DNA of 64,000 nt, taken from an uncultured Alphaproteobacteria bacterium (GTDB lineage Bacteria; Pseudomonadota; Alphaproteobacteria; Rhizobiales; Beijerinckiaceae). Made by a program: the position numbers and the translations under genes. The notes beneath the pieces were generated by a model. The model was not told the origin of the DNA, did no database searches, and was given only the letters and a program-made list of their open reading frames with translations. The DNA lies in contig CALKHP010000016.1 in NCBI GenBank assembly GCA_937988775.1, forward strand, positions 49,576 to 113,575. The letters are read 5' to 3'. Below are positions 50,936-60,031 of the stretch, piece by piece. Within the stretch, counting starts at the first letter, position 1. Each line of letters begins with the position of its first letter.

Positions 50936-52719
50936 AAGGCCGGTGCGTTTTCGCCAACGCCCTCGCCGCCGAACTGCAAGGCGTGCAGCCGGGCATAGCT
51001 GCCGGCGCGCGCCAGCAGGTCCGCGTGGCTGCCGGTTTCGACGACGCGGCCGGCATCCATGACATAGATGCGGTCGGCATTCATCACCGTGGCGAGCCGG
51101 TGCGCGATGACGATCGTCGTGCGCCCCTGCATCAGCGCCAGCAGCGCCTGCTGGATGGCGGCGTCGGACTCGGAATCGAGCGCCGAGGTCGGCTCGTCGA
51201 GCAGGATGATCTCGGCATTCTTGAGAAACGCGCGCGCGATCGAGACGCGCTGGCGCTGGCCGCCGGAGAGCTGCCCGCCCGCCTCGCCGATCTGCGTATC
51301 GTAGCCCTGCGGCATGGCGCTGATGAAACCATGCGCATGCGCCGCTTGTGCCGCCGCGATCATCTCCGCCTCGGACGCGCCGGCGCGGCCCTGCATGATG
51401 TTGTCGCGGATCGAGCCGGCGAACAGGAACGTATCCTGGCTGACGAGCGCGATGCGGCCACGCAGCGAGGCGAGCGTCACGGCGCGCAGATCCTGGCCGT
51501 CGATCGTCACGCGGCCGGACTGCGGGTCCCAGAAGCGCATGATCAGGTTGAGCACCGAGGATTTGCCGCTGCCCGAGATGCCGACCAGCGCCGTCATGCT
51601 GCCGGCCGCCGCCTCGAGATTGACGCCATCGAGCGCCGCGCCGCGCGCGTCATAGCCGAACGAGACGTCTTCCAGCCTGATATGGCCCGGCCCGGCGCCA
51701 AGCGGCCGCGCGCCCGGCCTGTCGGTCACATCCGGCACCGCATCGATCAATTCGTACATCATGCGCACGCCGGTAGCGGCGCCGGCAAGCGTGATGTTGA
51801 CGCGCGACAGCCGGCGCGCCGGATCGTTCGCCATCAAAAGCGCGGTGATGAAGGAGAAGAACTCGCCCGGCGTCGCGCCGTTCATCACGCGCCAGCCGCC
51901 ATAGACGACGATCGCCGCCACCGCGAAGCCGCCCAGCGTATCGACAAGCGGATTGCTCTGCGCCGAGATCGCCGCCATGCGGTTGTTGACCTTCTCGACC
52001 GAGACGATCGCCGCCTCCATGCGGGCGCGCATCGCCGCCTCGAGGCCGAACGCCTTGATGACGCGCACGCCCTGCGCCGTCTCCTGCATGGCGCTGACCA
52101 CGGCCGACACCGAATCGACGCCGCGCCGGAACAGTTTTCGCATGCGCTTGAGGATGCCGCCGAGCACGAAGAACACGATCGGCCCGACGACCAGCGCCAT
52201 GGCGCTCATCAGCGGGTCCTGCACCACCATCACGATCACCAGGCCGATCAGCGTGAACAGGTCGCGCCCGATCGAGGTCACGATCAGGTTGAGCACGTCG
52301 CGCGCGGCCTGCGCGTTATAGGTGAAGCGGGTGATGAGGTCGCCGGTCGCCATGCGCTGGTAGAAGCCGAGATCGAGCGCCAGCAGCTTGTCGTACATCT
52401 GGCGCTGCGTGTCGGCGATGATGCGGTTGCCGACACGGCTCAGGATGACCTCCTGCGCATAGCTCGCCAGCCCCTTGGCGGTGTAGAGCGCCACGATGAT
52501 GCCGGCGATCAGGCCGATGAAATACGGGTCCTTGTCGAGAAAGACCTTGTTGATCAGGTCCTTCATCAGATAGGCCGCGCCGGCGGTCGCCCCGGCCGTG
52601 ACCGTCATGAAGGCAATGGCGAGCGCATAGCGCGGCGCGAGCTTGCGCCAGCGTTCGCCGAGCAGGCGCCCGATCACCGGAAAATCCGGCCCGGCAAGTT
52701 TGGAGAGGAAAAGCTGCAT
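50923..52719 (-). CDS. MsbA-like ABC exporter (fused permease and ATPase)
   Basis: A type IV ABC half-transporter of 598 residues that works as a dimer. Six membrane helices (about residues 25-320) are followed by the ATPase with Walker A GISGSGKSS, Q-loop LVSQDTFLFAGSI, signature LSGGQRQRVSIARA, Walker B IILLDEPTSALD and the switch His in IVIAHRLATV. The closest named group is MsbA and other lipid or multidrug exporters. The true cargo is unknown. The ATG at 52719 was chosen over a longer frame. It is divergent from the DapA-family gene, with only 47 bp between the starts. Confidence 0.88.
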   Translation of the reverse strand: MQLFLSKLAGPDFPVIGRLLGERWRKLAPRYALAIAFMTVTAGATAGAAYLMKDLINKVFLDKDPYFIGLIAGIIVALYTAKGLASYAQEVILSRVGNRIIADTQRQMYDKLLALDLGFYQRMATGDLITRFTYNAQAARDVLNLIVTSIGRDLFTLIGLVIVMVVQDPLMSAMALVVGPIVFFVLGGILKRMRKLFRRGVDSVSAVVSAMQETAQGVRVIKAFGLEAAMRARMEAAIVSVEKVNNRMAAISAQSNPLVDTLGGFAVAAIVVYGGWRVMNGATPGEFFSFITALLMANDPARRLSRVNITLAGAATGVRMMYELIDAVPDVTDRPGARPLGAGPGHIRLEDVSFGYDARGAALDGVNLEAAAGSMTALVGISGSGKSSVLNLIMRFWDPQSGRVTIDGQDLRAVTLASLRGRIALVSQDTFLFAGSIRDNIMQGRAGASEAEMIAAAQAAHAHGFISAMPQGYDTQIGEAGGQLSGGQRQRVSIARAFLKNAEIILLDEPTSALDSESDAAIQQALLALMQGRTTIVIAHRLATVMNADRIYVMDAGRVVETGSHADLLARAGSYARLHALQFGGEGVGENAPALPRT

Positions 52720-52766
52720 CGGCGCGCTTATAGAGTGGAAACGACAGTGAGAGAAGGGAGCGCGCG

Positions 52767-53675
52767 ATGGCGCCAAGGTCGATCTTCAGCGGCTTGTCCG
52801 CATTTCCGCTGACCCCCGCCAATGCCGATGGCGTGGTCGATAGCGCAGCCTTCGCCACCATGCTCGACCGGCTGGTGGCGGCGGGCGTCGACTCGATCAC
52901 CGTGCTGGGCAGCACCGGCACCTATGCCTATCTCGATCGCATGGAGCGATCGCGCGCGCTGGCTGTCGCTGTCGAGACCATCGCGGGCCGCGTGCCGCTG
53001 ATCGCCGGCATCGGCGCGCTGCGCACGTCATGGGCAACCGACCTCGCCAAGGATGCCGAGAGCGCCGGCGCCGACGCGCTGCTGCTCGCGCCGGTCTCCT
53101 ACACGCCGCTGACGGACGAGGAGGTTTTTTCCCACTTCGAGACCGTCGCCGGTTCGACCGGCTTGCCGCTGTGCATCTACAACAATCCCGGCACGACGCA
53201 TTTTTCGTTCACCGAGGCGCTGATCGCGCGCCTGTCGCGCGTCCCGCGCATCGCGGCCGTCAAGATGCCGCCGTCGCAGGGCGCCGACTACCCCGGGGAA
53301 ATCGGCCGGCTGCGCACCGGCAGCGAGGCCGGATTGGCCATCGGCTATAGCGGCGACTGGGTTGCAGCCCCGGCGCTGCTCGCCGGGGCAGACGCTTGGT
53401 TCAGCGTCGTCGCCGGCCTGCTGCCCGCTGCCGCCCTGCGCCTGACGCGCGCAGCACGCGCCGGACAGGAGCGCGAGACCGCCGCGGCCGACGCTGCCCT
53501 TGCGCCGCTCTGGGCGCTGTTCCGCAAGCATAGCAGCCTGCGGGTGATGTATGCGATCGCCGATTGCCTCGGCCTGCGCGCCGGCGCGCCGCCCCTGCCC
53601 GTCAAGCCGCTCGACGACGCAGCGCGCGCGGGGCTCGAGGACATCGTGGAGCGCCTCGGCGCGCGCGGCGCCTAA
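52767..53675 (+). CDS. Dihydrodipicolinate synthase (DapA) family protein
   Basis: A class I aldolase-type TIM barrel of 302 residues. It has a GSTGTYAYLDRMER loop equivalent to GTTGE in DapA, the Tyr in CIYNNPGTTHFSF and the Schiff-base lysine in IAAVKMPPSQ. True DapA has GTTGE and YNVPxRT. Here these are altered (GSTGT, YNNPGTT), so a different 2-oxo acid lyase or synthase is more likely than lysine synthesis. No lysine genes are nearby. AAGGGAG precedes the ATG at 52767. The C-terminus overlaps the next gene on the other strand by 4 bp. Confidence 0.85.
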   Translation: MAPRSIFSGLSAFPLTPANADGVVDSAAFATMLDRLVAAGVDSITVLGSTGTYAYLDRMERSRALAVAVETIAGRVPLIAGIGALRTSWATDLAKDAESAGADALLLAPVSYTPLTDEEVFSHFETVAGSTGLPLCIYNNPGTTHFSFTEALIARLSRVPRIAAVKMPPSQGADYPGEIGRLRTGSEAGLAIGYSGDWVAAPALLAGADAWFSVVAGLLPAAALRLTRAARAGQERETAAADAALAPLWALFRKHSSLRVMYAIADCLGLRAGAPPLPVKPLDDAARAGLEDIVERLGARGA

Positions 53676-53986
53676 AGCGCTTCAGCCCGGCGCGCCTTGA
53701 TGGCGGCGATCCGTGCCGTGTCGGTTTTCTGCAGGTAGCGGCCACGCTCGAAAATCTCGAGCGTGTATTCTTCATAGGTCAGGCCGAGCGCCTCGGCCTT
53801 GATCGCCCGCCTGATGGCGATCTCCACCGGCACGCTCTTCCAGGCCGCCCGATGCGCCGCCTTCCAGGAAAAATAATGCCCGATCGGGCCTTCGCCCCAT
53901 TCCGGCAGGAGATCGTCGGTCAGGAGATCGTCGAGCGGTGGGCCGCCATTATGCCCGTGAACGGCAGGATCGGGCGTCTGTGGCAT
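53672..53986 (-). CDS. Conserved hypothetical protein with HNGGPPLDD motif
   Basis: A 104-residue soluble protein. The N-terminal HGHNGGPPLDDLL motif appears in many small alphaproteobacterial proteins, some linked to phage-like particles, but no such genes are nearby. The middle (FSWKAAHRAAWKSVPVEIAIRRAIKAEALGLTYEEYTLEIFERGRYL) is helical. No function is known. It lies 21 bp after the LysE-type gene on the same strand and may share its transcript. Confidence 0.65.
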   Translation of the reverse strand: MPQTPDPAVHGHNGGPPLDDLLTDDLLPEWGEGPIGHYFSWKAAHRAAWKSVPVEIAIRRAIKAEALGLTYEEYTLEIFERGRYLQKTDTARIAAIKARRAEAL

Positions 53987-54007
53987 GCGATTCTCCGATG
54001 GCCGGCA

Positions 54008-54658
54008 TCATCCCGCCGGCCGTCTTGCCAAAGCAAGTCCCAGGCCAAGCGCGACCATCGCGCCGCCCGACGCCTCGCGCAAGCGGCGGATCAGCGCCGG
54101 ACGCGCCGCCGCGCCCTCGCGCATGCGGCTCGCCGCGAAGGCGACCACGACATCGGCGAGTGTGTTGAGCGCAACCGACACGAAGCCGAGCGCCATGAAT
54201 TGCAGCGCGACATGGCCCGCCGCCGGATCGAGGAATTGCGGCACGAAGGCTAGGAAGAACGCCGCCGTCTTCGGGTTCAGCGCCTCGACCAGCACGCCTT
54301 CGCGAAAAGCCCGGCGGGGGCCGACCGGCGGCGTTGCCAGCCCGCCATCCATCTCACGCACCCTATCGCGGCGGGCGGCCCGGAAGGTGCGAAAGCCGAG
54401 CCAGACGAGATAGGCGGCGCCGACCAGCTTCAGCGCGGTGAACAGTTCGGCACTGGCCAGCACGATGGCGGAAACGCCCAGACTGCCGGCGACGACATGC
54501 ACCATGCCGCCGAGCCCGGTGCCAAGGCTGGACGCCATGCCCTCCGCGCGGCCGCCGGCGAGTGTGCGCGCGGCGACATAGAAGATGCCTGGCCCCGGCG
54601 TGACGGCGAGCAAGAAGGCGGCGGCGAAATAGAGGGCGAACTGGGTCAAATCCGGCAT
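54008..54658 (-). CDS. LysE/RhtB-family amino acid exporter
   Basis: A 216-residue membrane protein with about six helices. The N-terminal FLLAVTPGPGIFYVAARTLAGGRAEG carries the conserved TPGP-x motif of the RhtB/LysE translocators. LVGAAYLVWLGFRTFR and EALNPKTAAFFLAFVPQFLDP are the two other hallmark stretches. It probably exports amino acids such as homoserine, threonine or related compounds. It is divergent from a second exporter gene across 176 bp. Confidence 0.88.
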   Translation of the reverse strand: MPDLTQFALYFAAAFLLAVTPGPGIFYVAARTLAGGRAEGMASSLGTGLGGMVHVVAGSLGVSAIVLASAELFTALKLVGAAYLVWLGFRTFRAARRDRVREMDGGLATPPVGPRRAFREGVLVEALNPKTAAFFLAFVPQFLDPAAGHVALQFMALGFVSVALNTLADVVVAFAASRMREGAAARPALIRRLREASGGAMVALGLGLALARRPAG

Positions 54659-54834
54659 GGCCGGTGCTTTACAGCATCGCCGATCGCGCGGCCAGACCGG
54701 ACCGGGTCAAGCGCGCCCTGTGCCCAAGAACACGCCGACACTGTTATGCGCAAGAACCGGGTCGTGTCAGGATGGTCTTTTGTGGCACTTCTGCCTGGCC
54801 CGGCACGAGAGCGTGCCGGTGCGGGAGCCAGGCC

Positions 54835-55782
54835 ATGTCTCAGCCCATCAGCAGGAACCGCCCGATGACGCCCCTGGAATGGGGCATGCTGCTGACGCTT
54901 TCGGGCGTCTGGGGCGGCTCGTTCTTCTTCAACGAGGTCGCGGTGCGGGAACTGCCGGTCCTGACCGTCGTCGTCGCCCGCGTCGGGTTGGCGGCGCTCA
55001 TCCTGGTCGCCGTCCTGTGGCTCAAGGGCGAGTGGCTGCCGCGCAGCGGCGCGGTCTGGGCCGCCTTCTTCGGCATGGGGCTTCTGAACAATGCGCTCCC
55101 CTTCTCGCTGATCGTCGCGGGCCAGCAGCATATCGCCTCGAGCGTCGCCTCGATCCTCAACGCCTCGACGCCGTTATTCGGCGTGATCTTCGCCCATGTC
55201 CTGACCGATGACGAGCGCATGACCGGCGGCAAGCTCGCCGGCGTCGTCGCCGGCTTCATCGGCGTCGCGGTGATGATCGGCTTCGACGCGCTCGACAGTC
55301 TCGGCGTCAATGTCGCCGCGCAACTGATGTGCGTCGCCGCCGCGATCTCCTATGCCTTCGCCGGCATATATGGACGCCGGTTCAAGGCGATGGGCATCAC
55401 GCCGGTGACCACCGCGACCGGCCAGGTCATCGCCTCGAGCATCATGCTGGTGCCGCTGATGCTCGTCATCGACCGGCCATGGACGCTGGCCATGCCGAGC
55501 CTTGCGGCGATCGGCGCCCTGATCGGCGTCGCCGCCATCTCGACCGCCTTCGCCTATGTGCTGTTTTTCCGCATCCTCGCCACGGCGGGCGCCACCAACC
55601 TGCTGCTGGTGACCTTCCTGATCCCGGTCAGCGCCATCCTGCTCGGCACGCTCTTCCTCAGCGAAACCCTGCAACCGAAGCATATCGCCGGCATGGCGCT
55701 GATCGGCCTTGGCCTCGCGGCGATCGACGGGCGGCCATGGCGGCGCGTGCGGGCGCTCATGCAAGCCCGCGAGCCGGCCTGA
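54835..55782 (+). CDS. EamA-family (DMT) transporter
   Basis: A 315-residue drug/metabolite transporter with ten predicted helices in two EamA repeats (first half ending near GFIGVAVMIGFDAL, second half with SYAFAGIYGRRF to LGLAAIDGRPW). It starts with the common WGMLLTLSGVWGGSFFFNEVA segment. The substrate is not predictable. The ATG at 54835 is preferred to a frame starting 171 bp upstream, whose extra residues are Arg/Cys-rich and unlike a membrane protein. A bidirectional terminator follows the stop by about 10 bp. Confidence 0.85.
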   Translation: MSQPISRNRPMTPLEWGMLLTLSGVWGGSFFFNEVAVRELPVLTVVVARVGLAALILVAVLWLKGEWLPRSGAVWAAFFGMGLLNNALPFSLIVAGQQHIASSVASILNASTPLFGVIFAHVLTDDERMTGGKLAGVVAGFIGVAVMIGFDALDSLGVNVAAQLMCVAAAISYAFAGIYGRRFKAMGITPVTTATGQVIASSIMLVPLMLVIDRPWTLAMPSLAAIGALIGVAAISTAFAYVLFFRILATAGATNLLLVTFLIPVSAILLGTLFLSETLQPKHIAGMALIGLGLAAIDGRPWRRVRALMQAREPA

Positions 55783-55792
55783 CCTTGAGTCG

Positions 55793-55828
55793 CAAAACCT
55801 CCCCCGTCGCCGGGGGAGGTTTTTTGCG
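55793..55828. terminator. Bidirectional terminator between the EamA gene and rnpB
   Basis: CCTCCCCC and GGGGGAGG form a perfect stem around GTCGCC, with AAAA before and TTTTTT after. Flanking GC/GC bases extend the symmetry. It can end the plus-strand transporter transcript and the minus-strand RNase P RNA. Confidence 0.9.
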
Positions 55829-55831
55829 ACT

Positions 55832-56202
<371 letters not shown>

Positions 56203-56241
56203 GGCTGGCGTTAGGGCCGGCCGGCCGTTGCGTCAAGCATT

Positions 56242-57672
56242 TCAGGCGGCGGCGTAACCGACGACACCCTTGATCTCGAGGAACTCCTCGAGGCCGAACT
56301 CGGCATATTCGCGCCCGTTACCGGACTGCTTGTAGCCGCCGAACGGCGCACCGGGGTTCCAGGCCGGATAGTTGATGAACACGTTGCCGGCGCGCATCTT
56401 GGCCGAAACCTTGCGCGCCCGCTCGAGATCGCCGGACTGCACGTAGGCTGCGAGCCCGTAAGGCGTGTCATTCGCCATGGCGACGACCTGTTCCTCGCTG
56501 TCATACGGCATGATCGCCAGCACCGGCCCGAAGATTTCCTCGCGCGCGATCGTCATGTCCGGCGTGACGTTGGCGAACACGGTCGGGCGCACGTAATAGC
56601 CGCGATTGAGGTTTTCCGGCCGGCCCGGGCCGCCGGTGACCAGCTCCGCGCCTTCCTTGACGCCGGCCTCGATCAGCTTCTGGATCTTGTCGAACTGCAC
56701 CTGGCTGACGACCGGCCCGAGAATCGTGCCCTCGGCATCGGGCGGGCCGACGCGGAACGTCTCGGCCGCTTCCTTGGCCATGGCGGCGGCTTCCTTGTGC
56801 AGGCTCGCCGGCACGAACATGCGCGTCGGCGCGTTGCAGGATTGCCCGCTATTGCCGAAGCAGCCCTGCACGCCGAGCTTCACGGCGCGGCCGAGATCGG
56901 CATCGTCGAGGATGATGTTGGCCGACTTGCCGCCAAGCTCCTGATGCACGCGCTTGACCGTGTCGGCGGCCGCCTTCGCGACCAGGATGCCGGCGCGCGT
57001 CGAGCCGGTGAACGACACCATGTCGACTTCCGGATGGCGCGAGATCGCCTCGCCGACCGTCGGCCCGTCGCCGTTGACGAGGTTGAACACGCCCTTGGGC
57101 ACGCCGGCCTCATGCATCGCCTCGGCGAAGATGATGGCGTTGAGCGGCGCGATCTCGCTCGGCTTCAGCACCATGGTGCAGCCGGCCGCGATCGCCGGGC
57201 CGACCTTGCACACGATCTGGTTGATCGGCCAGTTCCACGGCGTGATCATGCCGACGACGCCGATCGGCTCCTTGGCGACGAGCAGCGTGCCGCGCTGCTC
57301 CTCGAACTTGAAGCTCTCGAGCGTCTTGATCATCTGCTCGAGATGGGCGACGCCCATCGCCGCCTGGCGCTGATGCGCCCAGGCAAGCGGCGCGCCCATC
57401 TCGCGCGACAGCGTCTTGGCGACATCGTCGTAGCGAGCCTTGTACGCCTCGACGATGCGCTTCAGCAGCGCGAGACGCTCCTCGCGCGAGGTGGCGGCGA
57501 AACCCGGAAACGCCTTGCGCGCCGCGGTGACGGCGCGGTCGACATCCTTCTCGTTGCCGAGTGCGATGGTGGCGAAAGCTTCCTCGGTCGAGGGGTCGAT
57601 GACATCGAGCGTCGCCTTGCTGGCGGGCTCGACCCACTGGCCATCGATATAGAACTGCAACGCGTGCGACAT
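56242..57672 (-). CDS. NAD(P)-dependent aldehyde dehydrogenase
   Basis: A 476-residue ALDH superfamily enzyme oxidising an aldehyde to the acid. NAD-binding MITPWNWPINQIVCKVGPAIAAGCTMVLKPSE, the Glu base in HQELGGKSANIILDDAD and the nucleophilic Cys in GNSGQSCNAPTRM are all intact. EEIFGPVLAIM and GAPFGGYKQSGNGREYAEFGLEEFLEIK are also present. The substrate is unknown. Close relatives are annotated as general aldehyde dehydrogenases. The ATG at 57672 lies about 100 nt after a probable promoter. Confidence 0.92.
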   Translation of the reverse strand: MSHALQFYIDGQWVEPASKATLDVIDPSTEEAFATIALGNEKDVDRAVTAARKAFPGFAATSREERLALLKRIVEAYKARYDDVAKTLSREMGAPLAWAHQRQAAMGVAHLEQMIKTLESFKFEEQRGTLLVAKEPIGVVGMITPWNWPINQIVCKVGPAIAAGCTMVLKPSEIAPLNAIIFAEAMHEAGVPKGVFNLVNGDGPTVGEAISRHPEVDMVSFTGSTRAGILVAKAAADTVKRVHQELGGKSANIILDDADLGRAVKLGVQGCFGNSGQSCNAPTRMFVPASLHKEAAAMAKEAAETFRVGPPDAEGTILGPVVSQVQFDKIQKLIEAGVKEGAELVTGGPGRPENLNRGYYVRPTVFANVTPDMTIAREEIFGPVLAIMPYDSEEQVVAMANDTPYGLAAYVQSGDLERARKVSAKMRAGNVFINYPAWNPGAPFGGYKQSGNGREYAEFGLEEFLEIKGVVGYAAA

Positions 57673-57780
57673 GGTGGTCCTCCTGATCGGCGGGAATCTC
57701 GTGGCGCGGGGGCGCCAAAGTTTGAACGGCTGCGGGGCGTGGACAATACTGGCCCGGCACAACCGCGTTATGTCGTTATG

Positions 57781-57808
57781 AATATATGGCGCGGTGCAGC
57801 AAAGCAAA
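57781..57808 (-). promoter_or_regulatory. Probable promoter of the aldehyde dehydrogenase gene
   Basis: On the minus strand TTTGCT (57808-57803) and TATATT (57786-57781) are 16 bp apart. A direct repeat of GTTATG lies immediately downstream on the plus strand (about 57766-57779), near the expected transcription start, and could bind a regulator. Confidence 0.4.
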
Positions 57809-57916
57809 GCGGCAAAACCGCGCTGCCAGCACATCACGCGCACGATTGACGCCGAGATGTGCGCCGTCGCAGCATGCGCGCGAGGCGCGAGCCGCGCATC
57901 ATCTGGATTCGACGCC

Positions 57917-58708
57917 ATGCCCGATATCGCCCCCGACAGCCGCCACGCGGCCAAGGTCTTCCCCTCGCCCAACCATGGCGCGCGCAACGGTGGCCGGGCG
58001 CCCGACATGCTGGTGCTGCACTATACCGGCATGCGCGATGCCGGCGCCGCCCTGCGCCGGCTGTGCGACCCGATCGCCGAGGTCTCGTGCCATTATTTCG
58101 TGTTCGAGGATGGCCGCATCCTGCAACTGGTGCCGGAGGCGCGGCGCGCCTGGCATGCCGGCGCCGGCTTCTGGGCCGGCGAGCGCGACATCAACTCCGC
58201 CTCGATCGGCATCGAGATCGCCAATCCCGGCCACGAGCACGGCTATGTCGCGTTTCCCGAGGCGCAGATCGCGGCGCTGATGCCGCTTTGCACCGATATC
58301 TGCGCGCGCTGGCGCATCGGCCCGGCGCGCGTGCTCGCCCATTCCGACACCGCGCCGGAGCGCAAGGAGGACCCCGGCGAGAAATTCCCCTGGGACAGGC
58401 TGCACGCGGCCGGCATCGGCCATTGGGTGCCGCCGGCCCCGATTTCCGGCGGGCGCTTCTTCGCGCAGGGCGATGCCGGGCCGCCGGTCGAGGCGTTGCA
58501 GGCCATGCTGGCGCTTTACGGCTACGGCATCGCCGTCGATGGCAGCTATGGCCCAAGGACGGCGGCGGTGATCCGCGCCTTCCAGCGCCATTTCCGGCCC
58601 GAGCGCGTCGATGGCGTCGCCGATTCCTCGACCATCACCACCTTGCGCGACCTGCTCGCCGCGATGCCGGGCGAGGAAGCGCTGAAAACCTCCGCGCCCG
58701 CGACCTGA
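57917..58708 (+). CDS. N-acetylmuramoyl-L-alanine amidase with peptidoglycan-binding domain
   Basis: An Amidase_2 (AmpD/AmiD) enzyme that cuts the bond between MurNAc and L-Ala. Zinc ligands are the His in VLHYTGM and the His and Asp in VLAHSDTAPERKEDPGEKFPW. ASIGIEIAN is the usual strand. A C-terminal PG_binding_1 domain (about 185-250: FFAQGDAGPPVEALQAMLALYGYGI, DGSYGPRTAAVIRAFQRHFRP) is present. The 263 residues lack a clear signal peptide, suggesting an AmpD-like cytoplasmic role in recycling anhydro-muropeptides. A longer frame upstream gives no convincing signal sequence. It is convergent with the extensin-like gene. Confidence 0.92.
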   Translation: MPDIAPDSRHAAKVFPSPNHGARNGGRAPDMLVLHYTGMRDAGAALRRLCDPIAEVSCHYFVFEDGRILQLVPEARRAWHAGAGFWAGERDINSASIGIEIANPGHEHGYVAFPEAQIAALMPLCTDICARWRIGPARVLAHSDTAPERKEDPGEKFPWDRLHAAGIGHWVPPAPISGGRFFAQGDAGPPVEALQAMLALYGYGIAVDGSYGPRTAAVIRAFQRHFRPERVDGVADSSTITTLRDLLAAMPGEEALKTSAPAT

Positions 58709-58723
58709 AAGGCTTCAGATTCG

Positions 58724-59830
58724 CTAGCGCCGGATCTGGCCCGTCACCTCGGCCCCGTCATCGGGCAGGTCGAACTGGTGCACGTCGATATTCTCGTCGT
58801 CATTGCCCTCGAAACTGTCATCGGGCGCGCTGGCCTCAGGCTGCGGCCTGACGCCGACCGCCAGTGGCTGCCCGACCGGCCGCGCTGGCCGGTAATCCGG
58901 ATTATAGCCTTCCCCACCACTGAGCCTGGCATAGGGCCCGCCGACCGGCGTCGCCCGGTTATAGACCGGCGCGGCCGGGCTTTCGCCGGGGCGGCCGAGA
59001 TACGAGCCCGCCACGGTGCGCTGCTGCGGCAGCGCCGGCACGTACTGCGACGTCTGCGATTCCGGGCCGGGACGCGGCACGGCATCGAACAATGACGGCA
59101 CCGGCGTCAGGCTCGCCGGGTCGATGATCGGGCGGCAATAATGCCGGTTGCCCTTCGCGCCATGGCGCGCCAGATCGAGATGGATGTGGTTGTAATGGAA
59201 GGCGTTCGAGCCCGGCGCCAGCACGGTGGTGAACACCTGGCACGCGCCGATCTGCACCTGGCGCAGGAAGGCCTGCTCCTGCGGCGCGCCGCGCGTCCAG
59301 TCCCTCACCACGGTGATCGTCTTGCCGTCGGCGAGCACGAAACCCGCCACATCGACCGCATTGGCGAAGCCGTGCTCGGAAAGCTTGGCGCCGCTCTGGT
59401 TGTTGCGCGGGCGGCAATTATACGAGCCCATCGTCTTGATCAGCGTCACCGGCTGGCCGAAGCGCGCCATCGCCGCCGGCTGGATGACCTCGGCGATCCA
59501 GCGATCCATCGCCGCCACCATCGGGCACACCAGCGTCGCGGCTGGCGTGATATCGGTCATCAGCCCGCCATTCTGGCCGGGAATGCTGGCGGTGGTCTCA
59601 TTGGCGAAGGCCGAGACCTTGAGCGGGAAATCGGCGCCGCAGCTCCAGCTATTGCCGATCGGCGGCGATTTCTTGATGTAGTCGCCGGGATTGATCGCCT
59701 TTGAGCGCATGCAGGCGAGCTCGGCCTGGCGGCGCCACGGCTCGCGCTGCTGATTGGTGAAGCGGCCGCAGCCCGCCAGCAGAATGGTGGCGCAGCCGAT
59801 CAGGATGAGTGGACGCAGAAGCGATTGCAT
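58724..59830 (-). CDS. Extensin-like lipoprotein
   Basis: A 368-residue protein with a lipoprotein signal (LILIGCATILLAGC, lipidated Cys about 21) and an extensin-like C-terminal domain (about residues 40-240). That domain includes TLVCPMVAAMDRWI, KTMGSYNCRPRNN, LSEHGFANAVDVAGFVLADG and FHYNHIHLDLARHG. The SEHGxAxAxD and HxHLD patterns recall D-Ala-D-Ala carboxypeptidase/peptidase M15-like zinc sites, so a cell-wall hydrolase role is likely but unproven. The remaining 120 residues are Pro/Gly/Gln-rich and acidic at the end. A perfect palindrome lies 4 bp before the ATG at 59830. A TTG ten codons upstream could also start. Confidence 0.88.
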   Translation of the reverse strand: MQSLLRPLILIGCATILLAGCGRFTNQQREPWRRQAELACMRSKAINPGDYIKKSPPIGNSWSCGADFPLKVSAFANETTASIPGQNGGLMTDITPAATLVCPMVAAMDRWIAEVIQPAAMARFGQPVTLIKTMGSYNCRPRNNQSGAKLSEHGFANAVDVAGFVLADGKTITVVRDWTRGAPQEQAFLRQVQIGACQVFTTVLAPGSNAFHYNHIHLDLARHGAKGNRHYCRPIIDPASLTPVPSLFDAVPRPGPESQTSQYVPALPQQRTVAGSYLGRPGESPAAPVYNRATPVGGPYARLSGGEGYNPDYRPARPVGQPLAVGVRPQPEASAPDDSFEGNDDENIDVHQFDLPDDGAEVTGQIRR

Positions 59831-59834
59831 CCCA

Positions 59835-59850
59835 GACGATTCGAATCGTC
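59835..59850. promoter_or_regulatory. Perfect 16-bp palindrome at the extensin-like gene start
   Basis: GACGATTCGAATCGTC has two-fold symmetry with no spacer and covers the place where the ribosome binding site of the ATG at 59830 should be. It could be a repressor site or an RNA hairpin that hides the start. No clear Shine-Dalgarno sequence is present. Nothing else was recognised in the 201-bp gap up to 60031. Confidence 0.4.
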
Positions 59851-60031
59851 CGGGAAACAACTCGTTAACCGCCGGCGCCCGGGGGCGTGCCCGATGGCCA
59901 CGGCGAAGGGAATTTCGCCAGCGCGGTTAACACATCGACAATATTGCCGGGCTGGCGCGCCAATGCCTGTCTTGAATCGAAACCGGCCGGGCAAAGCCGG
60001 CCGGTCCGCGTCACGAAAATCTCGGCGATGC

